A program made the position numbers and the translations under genes. The notes under the pieces are model-generated. The model was not told where the DNA came from. It searched no databases and worked only from the letters and a program-made list of their open reading frames with translations. Of a stretch of DNA of 53,408 nt, positions 12,096 through 21,353 are shown piece after piece. Source of the stretch: Deltaproteobacteria bacterium (GTDB lineage: Bacteria > Myxococcota_A > Polyangia > JAAYKL01); assembly GCA_016935665.1 (NCBI GenBank), contig JAFGQN010000011.1, positions 1 through 53,408 of the forward strand. Direction: 5' to 3'. How positions within the stretch are numbered: position 1 is the stretch's first letter; every line of letters begins with the position of its first letter.

Positions 12096-14747
12096 ATGAA
12101 GCGCAACAGACAACGCAAAATGCACCTTGTCTTTCTGATTTCGACTGTTTTCAGCATGTCCATCAGCATCAGTGGCAACGCTGCGGGGCAGGTATTTTCC
12201 CCAGGAAAACTCTCCAATGCACACGCCCAATGGGACTCCCTGAACCATTGCGACAAATGCCACACGCCAGGCCAAAAAATCGATCGTCAAAAATGCCTCA
12301 CGTGTCATCGGCCGCTGGCAGAGCGCATTCGAAAGCAACAGGGATTTCACGGTCAAAAACAGATTCGAAAGCAGCGATGCGAAAAATGTCACCCGGAACA
12401 TCGTGGCCAGGAGGCGTCACTTGTGGACTGGACCAAATCCAGTATCAGTGGCGCCCCGCCCACTTCAAAAAAACAGTTCGATCACTTGCAAACGGGCTGG
12501 CCCCTTAAGGGCGCCCATGCCAAAGCGGAATGTGCCGACTGTCATCAGTCACGACGTATAAAAGATGCCAAAGTCCTTGCGTACCTCAAAACAACTCGGG
12601 ATGCGGAAACGTTTCAGGGACTGTCCACGGCGTGTATCGACTGTCATTTCGATGAACATCGAGGGCAGCTAAAAGCCGCCTGTGACAAATGCCATACCGA
12701 AAAATCGTTCAAACCAGTATCGAAATTTACTCACGACAAGTATTGGAAGCTGGAAGGTGCTCATAAAAAGGTCCCGTGCATCAAATGCCATCTTGAACAA
12801 ACCGATGCCACGTATTCTCAAAAAGCGTTTCCAAAGCCCCGGGCGGCAACGTACCTGAAAATGAACGGTATTCCCCATGACAGCTGCACAGACTGTCACA
12901 CCGATGCCCACCACAATCGTTTTGGCAAGAATTGCCTGTCCTGTCACAACGTCAACAGTTGGGTCATTGATACGCCCACACGGGACCTCTCTTTTCACAA
13001 TCGTACGGATTTTCCGCTTTTGGGACGTCATCGATTTGTGCCCTGCGAACGTTGCCATCCCCGCAATGCGAAGGGCAACATGAAGCTGACCCCCATTGCC
13101 CATGAGCGATGCAACACCTGCCATCCCAACGCACACCCGGATTTTTCGCCTGCCCATTATTTGAAACGCGATTGTGGTGAGTGTCACACCAATGGGGGGT
13201 TCGCCCCCTCAAAATTCACCCTGAACGACCATCAAAAGACAAAATTTCCATTATCCGCGCCCCACCAGACGGTGGCCTGTCCGGTGTGTCATCTCAACAA
13301 AATGGGCCAGCCCGTAACCGATACCGGTTCTAAAAAGCTGGCCGGATTCACGGCGAAAAGAGTGCTGTCCAAATGGCGACTCATATCCGATGTGGCCCCA
13401 CAGAAATGTGATCGCTGCCATGCGTCCCCCCACAGAAGTCAGTTTGCTGGACAACAGTGCACCAATTGTCACAACGGCACATCCTGGCGAATTGATGCAA
13501 CCACATGGCAACACGAAAAGCACAGCACCTATGCACTCAAAGGTCGCCACAAAAAGGTGGCCTGCGCCAAATGCCATCTGACAGAATCCGATTTGGACGG
13601 AACATTCGTGCGTTATCGCCCCATCGACCATGCGGATTGCACCCCCTGCCATGGCGACCACCATCTGGGACAGTTTCGCCTGCTCTCTCCCAAAAAGAAA
13701 TGCAGCAACTGCCATGAGGAAAAGGGATTTGCGCCGAGCAAATTTGATCACAACAATCCGGCATTCTGTACGTTCCCCCTCAGGGGAAAGCACCTTAAGA
13801 CCCGTTGTATCAAGTGCCATCCAAGGACCACACTGGCGGACGGAGTGTCCACCATTCGCTATCGGCCCACGTTGAGTGACTGTGATCTGTGCCACGCGGA
13901 TGAACACCGGGGCGCGTTTAGCAAAGCCGCCACTGTGCAGCATCGACCCAACAGTGCGATACCATCCGCAGGAACATCCCCCCCCAACGCGCGCGATTTA
14001 TGGGGCGCACCGAAAAACTGGTTTCCGCCTCAAAGCACCCGTACCGATTGCAGTGCCTGTCATAAGGAATCCGGCTGGCACGATGTGCAATTCGATCACT
14101 CCCAAACAACATTCCCCCTCAAAGGGCATCATCGCCAGGTGCCCTGCGACCAATGCCATAAAAAAGACATCAGCACGCCGTTGCCCCTCAATTGCGTGGG
14201 GTGTCACGAAGATGTGCATCGCGGCAGTCTGGGCGCCAACTGCGCGGAGTGTCACAACGAAGAAGGCTTCCGCAATACATCCCCCGCGGTACTGGCCAGA
14301 CACAATCGCACCCGATTCCCGCTGGTGGGCAGACACGCGGCGCTGCCCTGCACCGAGTGTCATCGGGATGCCAATGGACGGGAGTTTCAAAAAGTGCCAA
14401 CGCAGTGTGTTGCCTGCCATGCAAAGGATATTCCCGCACCTGGCCAAACCAGCGTGGATCACAGCGCCATCCACATGGCCTGCGATCGCTGCCATACGCC
14501 CGTGAGTTGGAAAACAGCCGCCTTCGAAGGACATGACCGCTGCTTCCCCATTGGGACATTCAGCAAACACGGTTCGGTGAGTTGCACAAAATGCCATCAG
14601 GGCGCTCCACCATCATCATTGTCAGACTGTTCCACAGGCACATTCTCGTGCCGTCAATGCCACGGGTGTCAAACGGCGCGTCACAGAGGCGTGCCAGGTT
14701 ATGCCTGCGAAGACAGGAGGTGCTACGAATGCCATCGAAATCCCTGA
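12096..14747 (+). CDS. Periplasmic 30-heme c-type cytochrome
   Basis: The ATG at 12096, two bases after the upstream stop, gives 883 residues with a signal peptide (basic start, then HLVFLISTVFSMSISISG and NAA before the mature part). I count 30 CxxCH heme-binding motifs, the last at the C-terminus (CYECH), so the protein is nearly all heme-binding. Eight copies of a motif like FPLxGxHxxVxCxxCH recur every ~70-110 residues, and the conserved His before the Cys pair is a likely distal heme ligand. This modular plan suits a long electron wire across the periplasm. The frame extends 199 codons further upstream, but that part lies antiparallel in sense to nothing and simply overlaps the previous gene in another frame, so I excluded it. 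The downstream beta-barrel gene overlaps by 19 bp. Confidence 0.93.
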   Translation: MKRNRQRKMHLVFLISTVFSMSISISGNAAGQVFSPGKLSNAHAQWDSLNHCDKCHTPGQKIDRQKCLTCHRPLAERIRKQQGFHGQKQIRKQRCEKCHPEHRGQEASLVDWTKSSISGAPPTSKKQFDHLQTGWPLKGAHAKAECADCHQSRRIKDAKVLAYLKTTRDAETFQGLSTACIDCHFDEHRGQLKAACDKCHTEKSFKPVSKFTHDKYWKLEGAHKKVPCIKCHLEQTDATYSQKAFPKPRAATYLKMNGIPHDSCTDCHTDAHHNRFGKNCLSCHNVNSWVIDTPTRDLSFHNRTDFPLLGRHRFVPCERCHPRNAKGNMKLTPIAHERCNTCHPNAHPDFSPAHYLKRDCGECHTNGGFAPSKFTLNDHQKTKFPLSAPHQTVACPVCHLNKMGQPVTDTGSKKLAGFTAKRVLSKWRLISDVAPQKCDRCHASPHRSQFAGQQCTNCHNGTSWRIDATTWQHEKHSTYALKGRHKKVACAKCHLTESDLDGTFVRYRPIDHADCTPCHGDHHLGQFRLLSPKKKCSNCHEEKGFAPSKFDHNNPAFCTFPLRGKHLKTRCIKCHPRTTLADGVSTIRYRPTLSDCDLCHADEHRGAFSKAATVQHRPNSAIPSAGTSPPNARDLWGAPKNWFPPQSTRTDCSACHKESGWHDVQFDHSQTTFPLKGHHRQVPCDQCHKKDISTPLPLNCVGCHEDVHRGSLGANCAECHNEEGFRNTSPAVLARHNRTRFPLVGRHAALPCTECHRDANGREFQKVPTQCVACHAKDIPAPGQTSVDHSAIHMACDRCHTPVSWKTAAFEGHDRCFPIGTFSKHGSVSCTKCHQGAPPSSLSDCSTGTFSCRQCHGCQTARHRGVPGYACEDRRCYECHRNP
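14715..14720 (+). promoter_or_regulatory. Ribosome binding site deciding the beta-barrel start
   Basis: AGGAGG lies 8 nt before the ATG at 14729, inside the last codons of the cytochrome gene. It favours 14729 over the ATG at 14747, which overlaps the cytochrome stop as TGATG but has no ribosome site of its own. Confidence 0.75.
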
Positions 14748-16480
14748 TGCTTCCGGCAACTGCTCGCGCCGCCCTGGCAATGGCGATAATCGCGATATGC
14801 GTAGCCATTTTTATGGCGTCCACTGCATTCGCCCAGCAATTCCATACGGATGTGTTGGTTACGTATGTGAGCCCAACTCAGATATATCTCTCCGGCGGGA
14901 AGGACGCCGGCATTTTCACTGGCGACAGCGTGACCATCATGCGCAATGGGGAGACGATTGCCAGGGGATTGATTGACAAGACAAGCGACACCGGCGCCGT
15001 GGCAATCCTGATCGCATCAAAGACACCTGTTCGGGAGGGCGACATCATCGTACCCATGTCCCACAGCCGCGACGAAAACAAACGAGCCCTGCCCCAAACG
15101 GCCCGCCGACACCGCGAATCCCCGCCCAACTGGAGCAATCAACAACTTCAAACCCAATGGCAGCAATCGCTTGTGGATGATCCGCCTGTCAAGGTGGTCT
15201 ACAATGGCACATCCAGACGACAGTCGCCAGGCGAAACTCTTTCTGCGGCGGTGGCGACCGAAGTGCGACAGTATTCATACTTTCAAAGCAGCCAATATTT
15301 GCAGACAGAACAAACCGTTTGGTTTTCCGTTCACGGCGCCAATCTGTGGCAACCGGGTCTGGCCTTTGCCATTGACGGCTCGGTAAGGGGACGATACGAC
15401 AATCACGACGATGCGTATTTGAACTCCCGGCGTGCGATTCCGCTCATTCGAACACTGGCCCTCACCTATCGCATGCGGCAGTATCCGTTTGTGACCACCC
15501 TTGGCCGATTCACACCCAATGCGCCAGTGGTGCACACCATTGACGGGCTATCCACCGAACTTGAGTCCCGGCGGTTCGCCATCTCGCTGTTTGGCGGGTT
15601 GCAACCGGACGAAGAAGACCTGATGGTTAACGTCCACAGAACGGTATTTGGCCTGGCATCCCGCTTGTCACCGGGAAAAACGGGCCGATACACGGTGGAG
15701 ACGGTTGCCATGGCACAGATGTATAAAAGTCATTTTTATCGCGCCGCCATTGGCATCAACAATCGATATTTCCGCCCCAGTGGCTTTCATTTTACCCAAA
15801 GTGCGGTGCTGGATCTTCTCTCGACCCAAAACACTGAGCACTCAAAGGGGGACGTGACGCTGTCCAGAGCCGCGGTGGACGCGGTGTGGCCCATTCGCAA
15901 ACGGGTGGGTCTGGACCTTCATGCCCGCCACATTGACAATGTTGTATTTTCAGAGGATGGTTCGTTCCTGCCAAAGGAATGGCTGACGTCGGTCTCCCAC
16001 TCCGGAAGTACCCGGTTGGAAACGGGTCTCAGCGTGAAATCAAAGAGAAACAACCTGCTGCGACCGTACATTTTTGGTCTGGGCGATTTGACGTCCGGCA
16101 GTTATGATGGCGCTCTTGGCGGTGTGGGATTCAGCGTTGAAGACAAAACGCTGTTTTCGTCAAGAACCGGCATTCTGACGGTTGTGGATTACGGCATCGG
16201 CACGGGGCAGCGCGCCAACATTGATGTCACCTTGAACACGCCATTAAAAAACAGCCGATTGTATCTGTTGAGCGGTTTGTTCACCACCTGGAACTGGGTT
16301 TACGAGTCCGATGTGCATACCCTTCGAAACCTGGCCTTTGCGATGCTTCGCGGACAACTCAAAAGAAACTTCGACATAACCGCCAACTGGCAGGTGGGCT
16401 ACGACCACGCGCTGGTGCGTCTGACGTATCCCTTTGGTGTTTGGATGCAATTCCAGCTGGGCATTACCGCACGTTACTGA
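14729..16480 (+). CDS. Probable outer-membrane beta-barrel of the electron conduit
   Basis: The 583-residue protein has a signal peptide (hydrophobic AALAMAIIAICVAIFMAS, then TAFA before QQFH). Residues ~40-100 form a small beta domain (VSPTQIYLSGGKDAGIFTGD, VTIMRNGETIARGLI) like the SH3-like module of FlgT-type proteins. A Gln/Arg-rich stretch follows. From ~residue 175 the sequence alternates polar and aromatic residues and ends ...FQLGITARY, with a terminal aromatic typical of outer-membrane barrels. I infer a ~18-22-strand barrel that could sheath the 30-heme cytochrome, as MtrB does for MtrA, although sequence similarity to MtrB is not evident. The stop lies 1 bp from the stop of the convergent sulfatase gene, leaving no room for a separate terminator. 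Confidence 0.65.
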   Translation: MPSKSLMLPATARAALAMAIIAICVAIFMASTAFAQQFHTDVLVTYVSPTQIYLSGGKDAGIFTGDSVTIMRNGETIARGLIDKTSDTGAVAILIASKTPVREGDIIVPMSHSRDENKRALPQTARRHRESPPNWSNQQLQTQWQQSLVDDPPVKVVYNGTSRRQSPGETLSAAVATEVRQYSYFQSSQYLQTEQTVWFSVHGANLWQPGLAFAIDGSVRGRYDNHDDAYLNSRRAIPLIRTLALTYRMRQYPFVTTLGRFTPNAPVVHTIDGLSTELESRRFAISLFGGLQPDEEDLMVNVHRTVFGLASRLSPGKTGRYTVETVAMAQMYKSHFYRAAIGINNRYFRPSGFHFTQSAVLDLLSTQNTEHSKGDVTLSRAAVDAVWPIRKRVGLDLHARHIDNVVFSEDGSFLPKEWLTSVSHSGSTRLETGLSVKSKRNNLLRPYIFGLGDLTSGSYDGALGGVGFSVEDKTLFSSRTGILTVVDYGIGTGQRANIDVTLNTPLKNSRLYLLSGLFTTWNWVYESDVHTLRNLAFAMLRGQLKRNFDITANWQVGYDHALVRLTYPFGVWMQFQLGITARY

Positions 16481-16481
16481 A

Positions 16482-18731
16482 TCACAACTTCGGCTGTGGC
16501 ATTTTGGCGAGGGCCCCATCTTCGTAATCCACCGCCAAAATGGGCCGAAATTCGGTGGCCAGGAATAAATCGTACGCATCTTTCACCCTGGCATAGTCGG
16601 CGGGATGCGACTTTTCGAGCGAATCGCCATATTCTCCCTTATCGGCCAGATTGTAAAAGCGTATCGCGCCGGTCTGATCCAGCAAATGCAACTTCCAGCC
16701 ATCGAAAATGAACACGCGCCGGGATTCGTACATTTCGTTCTGGCGCAAATCGGCAAACACGTAGGGCATTTGCAGTTCCTGACCGGGTACCCAATCCGCC
16801 AGCAGACTTTGGCCATGGGTCCCCTTTGGTACGGGAACGTCAAACAAATCGAGCAGTGTGGCATACATATTGATAGCACTGGTGGGTCTGGCAATCCGTT
16901 TGGACGTAAGGCCCGGGCCCACAATCGCCAGGGGGATTTTAATATTTTCCTCGTACAGTTCGTATCCGTGCAGCCAGCGGCCGTGCTCGTTGAAGGACTC
17001 GCCGTGGTCGGCGGACAAAATCACCACCGTTCTTTTGTCCAGACCCAGCTCCCGGAAGGTATCCAGAACCTTGCCGATGTAAAAATCGGTAAAGAGCACC
17101 TCGTGGTCGTAGCCATCCCGTCGGCTGGTACCAAATTTTTTAAATCCCTCGTGTTCGAGATAGTCCCCATGGGGATCCATGAAATGCACCCACATAAAAA
17201 AACGCCCCGAGGTGTTTTTGGGATCCTTCAGCCACTTTATGGCAATCCGGGCCACATCGGGGGAGGTGAACTGTTTGGCGGAATTCACGGTGTTGGTGGG
17301 CTGCCCCGTCACAAACTCCCAATGTTGAAAGCCCTGGTGCCAGCCATAAAACGGCCGGAACAGAAAGTGACTCATCAGCGCGCCGCACATGACCGTTGGA
17401 CCGCATATCCGTTCGGCGGCAAATGTTTCATCCAGCCCCACACGAAGCTTATGCGCTTTGCTGCGGTGCAGCTCACTGGGATACTTGCCGGTCATCAGAG
17501 CGGGGATGGACTGTGATGTATACGAACTGATGGAATAAGCGTTTTCGTAGATGACCCCGTCCTTAAACATTTTGTCGATATTGGGAGTCACGTCTCGCTC
17601 GTAGCCCATGAACCCCGGCGCGTCCGCGCGCAAGGCATCCACGGTTATCAGCAGTACGGATACATCTTTGGGCAATGTTGGCTTTTCAAGTGTCTTTTTG
17701 GGGGCGCCGCCGGGCTTGTTTACCCGTCCAGCGAGTTCATTGAGATTCAGATCCGCACCGGAGCAGTCTTCATCAATTCGGTTGTCCGGAATCTCTCTGG
17801 CGCCCGGATAAATAGTACCGTCGCTGTCGTTGCAGTCGCGACCACCGAACCACCGGGCATGCCCGTCGCCGTCTTTATCGCCAATCCGCCGAAGCACTTT
17901 GCCAGACAACATGGCCAGTCCGCCCACATCGTTAACACGCTCCACCATCACGGGATTATGTTTCGACACCTGGAATGCCAGCAACGGTGGAACGAGAATC
18001 AGCACACCGGATACGCTGCCGGTAATCCAGAGGGTATTGGCCCTGAGGCGCTTGCGGACAAAAAAATAAAAAACGAGCGATACCACGATTACCGCCAGCA
18101 TGACAAACAGCGGTTGGGCCCCCAATCCATCCAATTTGAATAAACTCATAAAGGCAAACGGATTGCCTGTGCCACTGTCTCCAAAAATATATCCGTAACC
18201 CATCGCCACCGTCCAGATGAGCGCCACACCCACCAACGCATTGACCGGTATGGCGGCGCGGGATGATGCGCCCATGCGTCGCATCGCCCATAATCGCAAC
18301 AGGATGTAAACGCGCCCGCCAACAAGTCCCAGCAGTACAATACATATCAGCAGTGTCATCAGCAATGCAAACGCCGCCAGTCCCATGTGGTGAAAACGCG
18401 TCATGTAAAATACGGTTGTAAAGTAAAATAGTGGCATTGCCACAAGTCCCATGGCGCCCGTTGCGCCAATTGCCGCAAACAGCGACGCGTTGGGAGTGAA
18501 CAGCAACCGTCTCCAGTCCGCGGACCGCACTCCTTCAGGTAGCATCCAAACCAATGCCAACAGGGAGCCCGCTAAAACCATGCCCAACGGAATTAACAAT
18601 CCGGTTGTAAACACCATTACGGCTGGAGCGCTCCACATCCCTGCCAACCATCCCTCGGCAATACCGGCAATACCCCCCGACGCCGCACCACACACAACCG
18701 CCAGCAGCAGCGCCCGTATAAATTTGTGCAT
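16482..18731 (-). CDS. Seven-TM membrane sulfatase-fold enzyme with calcium-loop motif
   Basis: From the ATG at 18731 (AGG 9 nt upstream; an in-frame TTG at 18740 is the alternative) the protein has 749 residues. About seven TM helices fill residues 5-260. Next is a short motif, DKDGDGH...GGRDCNDSDGTIYPGA...DEDCSG, of the MopE-type metal/calcium-binding kind seen in myxobacterial secreted proteins. A sulfatase/alkaline-phosphatase-superfamily domain follows from ~345: VDALRAD for metal, SSYTSQSIPALMTG around the nucleophile, ADHGESFNEHGRW for metal. No C-x-P-x-R formylglycine site is present, so it is more likely a phospho- or sulfo-group transferase/hydrolase using Ser or Thr, acting in the periplasm. 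Substrate unknown. Confidence 0.75.
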   Translation of the reverse strand: MHKFIRALLLAVVCGAASGGIAGIAEGWLAGMWSAPAVMVFTTGLLIPLGMVLAGSLLALVWMLPEGVRSADWRRLLFTPNASLFAAIGATGAMGLVAMPLFYFTTVFYMTRFHHMGLAAFALLMTLLICIVLLGLVGGRVYILLRLWAMRRMGASSRAAIPVNALVGVALIWTVAMGYGYIFGDSGTGNPFAFMSLFKLDGLGAQPLFVMLAVIVVSLVFYFFVRKRLRANTLWITGSVSGVLILVPPLLAFQVSKHNPVMVERVNDVGGLAMLSGKVLRRIGDKDGDGHARWFGGRDCNDSDGTIYPGAREIPDNRIDEDCSGADLNLNELAGRVNKPGGAPKKTLEKPTLPKDVSVLLITVDALRADAPGFMGYERDVTPNIDKMFKDGVIYENAYSISSYTSQSIPALMTGKYPSELHRSKAHKLRVGLDETFAAERICGPTVMCGALMSHFLFRPFYGWHQGFQHWEFVTGQPTNTVNSAKQFTSPDVARIAIKWLKDPKNTSGRFFMWVHFMDPHGDYLEHEGFKKFGTSRRDGYDHEVLFTDFYIGKVLDTFRELGLDKRTVVILSADHGESFNEHGRWLHGYELYEENIKIPLAIVGPGLTSKRIARPTSAINMYATLLDLFDVPVPKGTHGQSLLADWVPGQELQMPYVFADLRQNEMYESRRVFIFDGWKLHLLDQTGAIRFYNLADKGEYGDSLEKSHPADYARVKDAYDLFLATEFRPILAVDYEDGALAKMPQPKL

Positions 18732-18840
18732 ATCCGTCAACCTGTATAATAAATAAAATTTGTATTCATGAGTGCGTTAAAAGGTTTAGCTGAGAGCTGT
18801 AACACAATTCTTTTTATTTGTGCACGTGAAAAACTCCGGA

Positions 18841-21048
18841 CTAATACCCCATGCTCTCGCGGGGATTGGAGGGAATATCCATCACGCCGCGTTCACGCAT
18901 GACGAGGTGCAGTTCGTGGGTTAATACCGGTGATCGCTCCGCGATGCGACGCAAATCCGCCCCTGCAATTCGAAATGCCGACAGGGATGTGCGGGCAATC
19001 ACCGAGGCATTTCGACGACTGCTGTATCCCATGGCAACGTTCTCTCCAAAAAAGTCACCGGGCCCCAGTTCATCCTCCAGCGTCTCGCCGCTGCGCGAGC
19101 GTTTCACCACATTGGCCATTCCGGAAAGAATCACATAAAAATCATCGGACTTGCCCCCCTGTCTTAAAATATGCGTACCCTGGGGATATTCCCGTTTCTC
19201 CGCCAGCAATGATATTTCATGTTTGGCATGGGGATGGAGGTTTCGAAACAGTTTCACTCTGGAGATTACTTCACGGGATCCCCAAAGGCGTTCAAATCGC
19301 GCCTTCAGCCCATTGGCTTCCACAAACTCAAGGAAAATATCTCCAGGCAGCCGAAAAAGGACACAGGCCGATAATGTGCGAAAAGAGGCGTTTCGCTTCA
19401 CATCCCGAATAATTGACATTTCCCCAAAAAAATCACCGCTCTCCAGCATGGCAATCTGTTCGGGCGTTTCGCCGTTCAAATCCAGTATTTCACCACTACC
19501 CGAGAGGATGAAATAAAAGCCGTCCCCATGGGCGCCCTGATCGATCACATCCACCGAAGGCCCCACTTCCATCACCTTCCCCTGGGAAAACACCACATTT
19601 ATCCAAAACAGATCCGACACATCCAGAAGCTTCATGGTCTTTAAAAGCTTCAACACCAGCGATTGGGCCATCGAATTGCATTCCAGATACGTTTTTCCCC
19701 ATCCCGGCGTTTCCACAGGAAACCGCGACGTATCCACTTTGTCCGGATTAACATGGTAAAACAGAAAGTCAGTATCTGGATTATTCAAAATATCCGATGC
19801 AAAATCCGATGGCTCGCCATGAATCGGGGGACCGCCGCCATCAATCATCACCAGCCGCTCCCCGCCCTGCACCAGTTGTTTCATGCGTTTGCATTTGGCT
19901 TCCGTTATGGCTCCCTGAGCGGTCATTTCATCAAGTCTGGCAAACCCCGCCGTATCGCTGCTGTGCACAATAGTATGCAACCGCCCGTCGGGTCCCTGAA
20001 CGGACACGCGAAACCCCACCGTTGGGATGGAGTGAACGGTATAAAAGAATTCCCACTGAGCCCCGTACATATTGAATATCTTCCCAGGAATCACTTCGGT
20101 AAACGTCAAATAATTCCGAATCACATCCGTGGATTCACCCAGCACATTGCTGGTTTTAATTAGCATGGACTCATATATTTCCCGTGTGGTGATAATATTT
20201 GCCGTCTGCTCCGACAATATCATGTCCATAAGGGTGCAGTGATCATCGTGCACGTGGGACAGGATGACGCCCGCAAGGTCCGACTTGGGAATTCCCAGCC
20301 GGCGCAGATATTCCGAAGTTCCCACCGGTCCATCCACGAGGAATCCATTGCAGTTAATCCACATCACCATACCCGTCGTCGGCCCTTCCGTATCGAATCC
20401 AGAGTAGGTGCCCAACAGTTTCACGCGCAATATTTGCGGGATTTCCGGCTGCATTTCAGTATCCACGCTAATGGGGAGTTGCTCCCCTTTGAAATGCAGG
20501 TCAATCAGGTGACTCGTCTTTGGGGTGTTCAACCGATACTGATTTTCGCCCATATGGGTGACCGTTGGCCCTTCCTCCCACAACGGAATACCCGAAGTCG
20601 CCGCGTCCGGCAATATTACGAACTCCAGCATGTCATCCAGCTGCAGTGGCCGACCGTCGTTTTTCAGCGCCATGTAGTCCATCATTTTGGAAAGTGTTTG
20701 AATACGCCGTTTAGACACCTTCCAGCTCTTCATCTGTTCGCGAGAGGGACCATAAAGCGTTACCATCATTGTTTCCCGCACACGCTGACACATCTGAGCG
20801 GTGCCAATGACGCGGAAGCGGCAATTGCAATCGCGTGTATCGAAAAACAAATGCCAGTACGCCAGAAATTCGAGCGCAATTTGAGATACACCGTTGACGT
20901 AACCCAAATCCGGCAGAACGACCACGCGAGGCATCTTTCGCCCTGCTCTTAAAACGAATTTCAGAATCTCGGGCGGCGCGCCAAAAAGAACGGCATCATT
21001 ACCATCCTGATAATGACAACATCCGGGCAGAATCTGTTGAATATCCAT
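18841..21048 (-). CDS. Metallo-beta-lactamase-fold protein with two cNMP-binding domains
   Basis: The 735-residue protein begins at an ATG (21048) with GAGG upstream. Residues ~215-460 hold a metallo-beta-lactamase fold: SHVHDDHCTL (the HxHxDH site), a following HSIPTVGF His and HSSDTAG Asp, and DGGGPPIHGEPSDF. Residues ~490-600 and ~615-720 are two cyclic-nucleotide-binding domains, each with the G-[ED]-x-F-G-E core (SGDFFGEMS and PGDFFGENV). The fold and domains suggest a cyclic-nucleotide-controlled hydrolase, possibly a phosphodiesterase acting on the nucleotide that binds it. The N-terminal ~210 residues are unassigned. No signal peptide, so it is cytoplasmic. The gene sits 100 bp upstream of the sulfatase-fold gene on the same strand. 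Confidence 0.8.
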   Translation of the reverse strand: MDIQQILPGCCHYQDGNDAVLFGAPPEILKFVLRAGRKMPRVVVLPDLGYVNGVSQIALEFLAYWHLFFDTRDCNCRFRVIGTAQMCQRVRETMMVTLYGPSREQMKSWKVSKRRIQTLSKMMDYMALKNDGRPLQLDDMLEFVILPDAATSGIPLWEEGPTVTHMGENQYRLNTPKTSHLIDLHFKGEQLPISVDTEMQPEIPQILRVKLLGTYSGFDTEGPTTGMVMWINCNGFLVDGPVGTSEYLRRLGIPKSDLAGVILSHVHDDHCTLMDMILSEQTANIITTREIYESMLIKTSNVLGESTDVIRNYLTFTEVIPGKIFNMYGAQWEFFYTVHSIPTVGFRVSVQGPDGRLHTIVHSSDTAGFARLDEMTAQGAITEAKCKRMKQLVQGGERLVMIDGGGPPIHGEPSDFASDILNNPDTDFLFYHVNPDKVDTSRFPVETPGWGKTYLECNSMAQSLVLKLLKTMKLLDVSDLFWINVVFSQGKVMEVGPSVDVIDQGAHGDGFYFILSGSGEILDLNGETPEQIAMLESGDFFGEMSIIRDVKRNASFRTLSACVLFRLPGDIFLEFVEANGLKARFERLWGSREVISRVKLFRNLHPHAKHEISLLAEKREYPQGTHILRQGGKSDDFYVILSGMANVVKRSRSGETLEDELGPGDFFGENVAMGYSSRRNASVIARTSLSAFRIAGADLRRIAERSPVLTHELHLVMRERGVMDIPSNPRESMGY

Positions 21049-21353
21049 GTAGCCTCGTTCTTTCTTTACTCCGGTCTTTCAAGAGATAAAAGGCCCAGCA
21101 TGATGATTCCTACTCCTGTATCTTTCAGAACCGACAACAGATTATAATATGGAAACACCGGGTTTCGAGAAAAAAACGGCGCGACAATGTTTCCAGGAAT
21201 TCTCTTCGAAATCCCCTGGGTCAGTTCAACCCATGCAGGTCATTTCATACCCCCTCCGGAGCGTAAAACTCAAAAACGCCAAATCTCTTATAAACTTTTA
21301 AATTGGGTAGCCGTGTTTAGGGTGTATGGCTCTTTTGGGCGAAAGGAGAACGA
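21049..21353. other. Divergent promoter region of the chemosensory operon
   Basis: This 305-bp region lies between the minus-strand MBL/cNMP gene and the plus-strand STAS gene. A TATAAT stands at 21143-21148 on the plus strand, but no good -35 lies 17 bp upstream, and I find no clear sigma-54 or sigma-28 site. The STAS gene has a strong ribosome site (AAAGGAG) at 21340-21346. Confidence 0.4.

Noticed and set aside
13251-13943. 230-codon minus-strand frame inside the cytochrome gene
   Set aside because: A shadow of the CxxCH-rich gene; no start support or family resemblance.
14582-14728. Upstream extension of the beta-barrel gene
   Set aside because: It overlaps the cytochrome gene; the strong AGGAGG and signal peptide fix the start at 14729.
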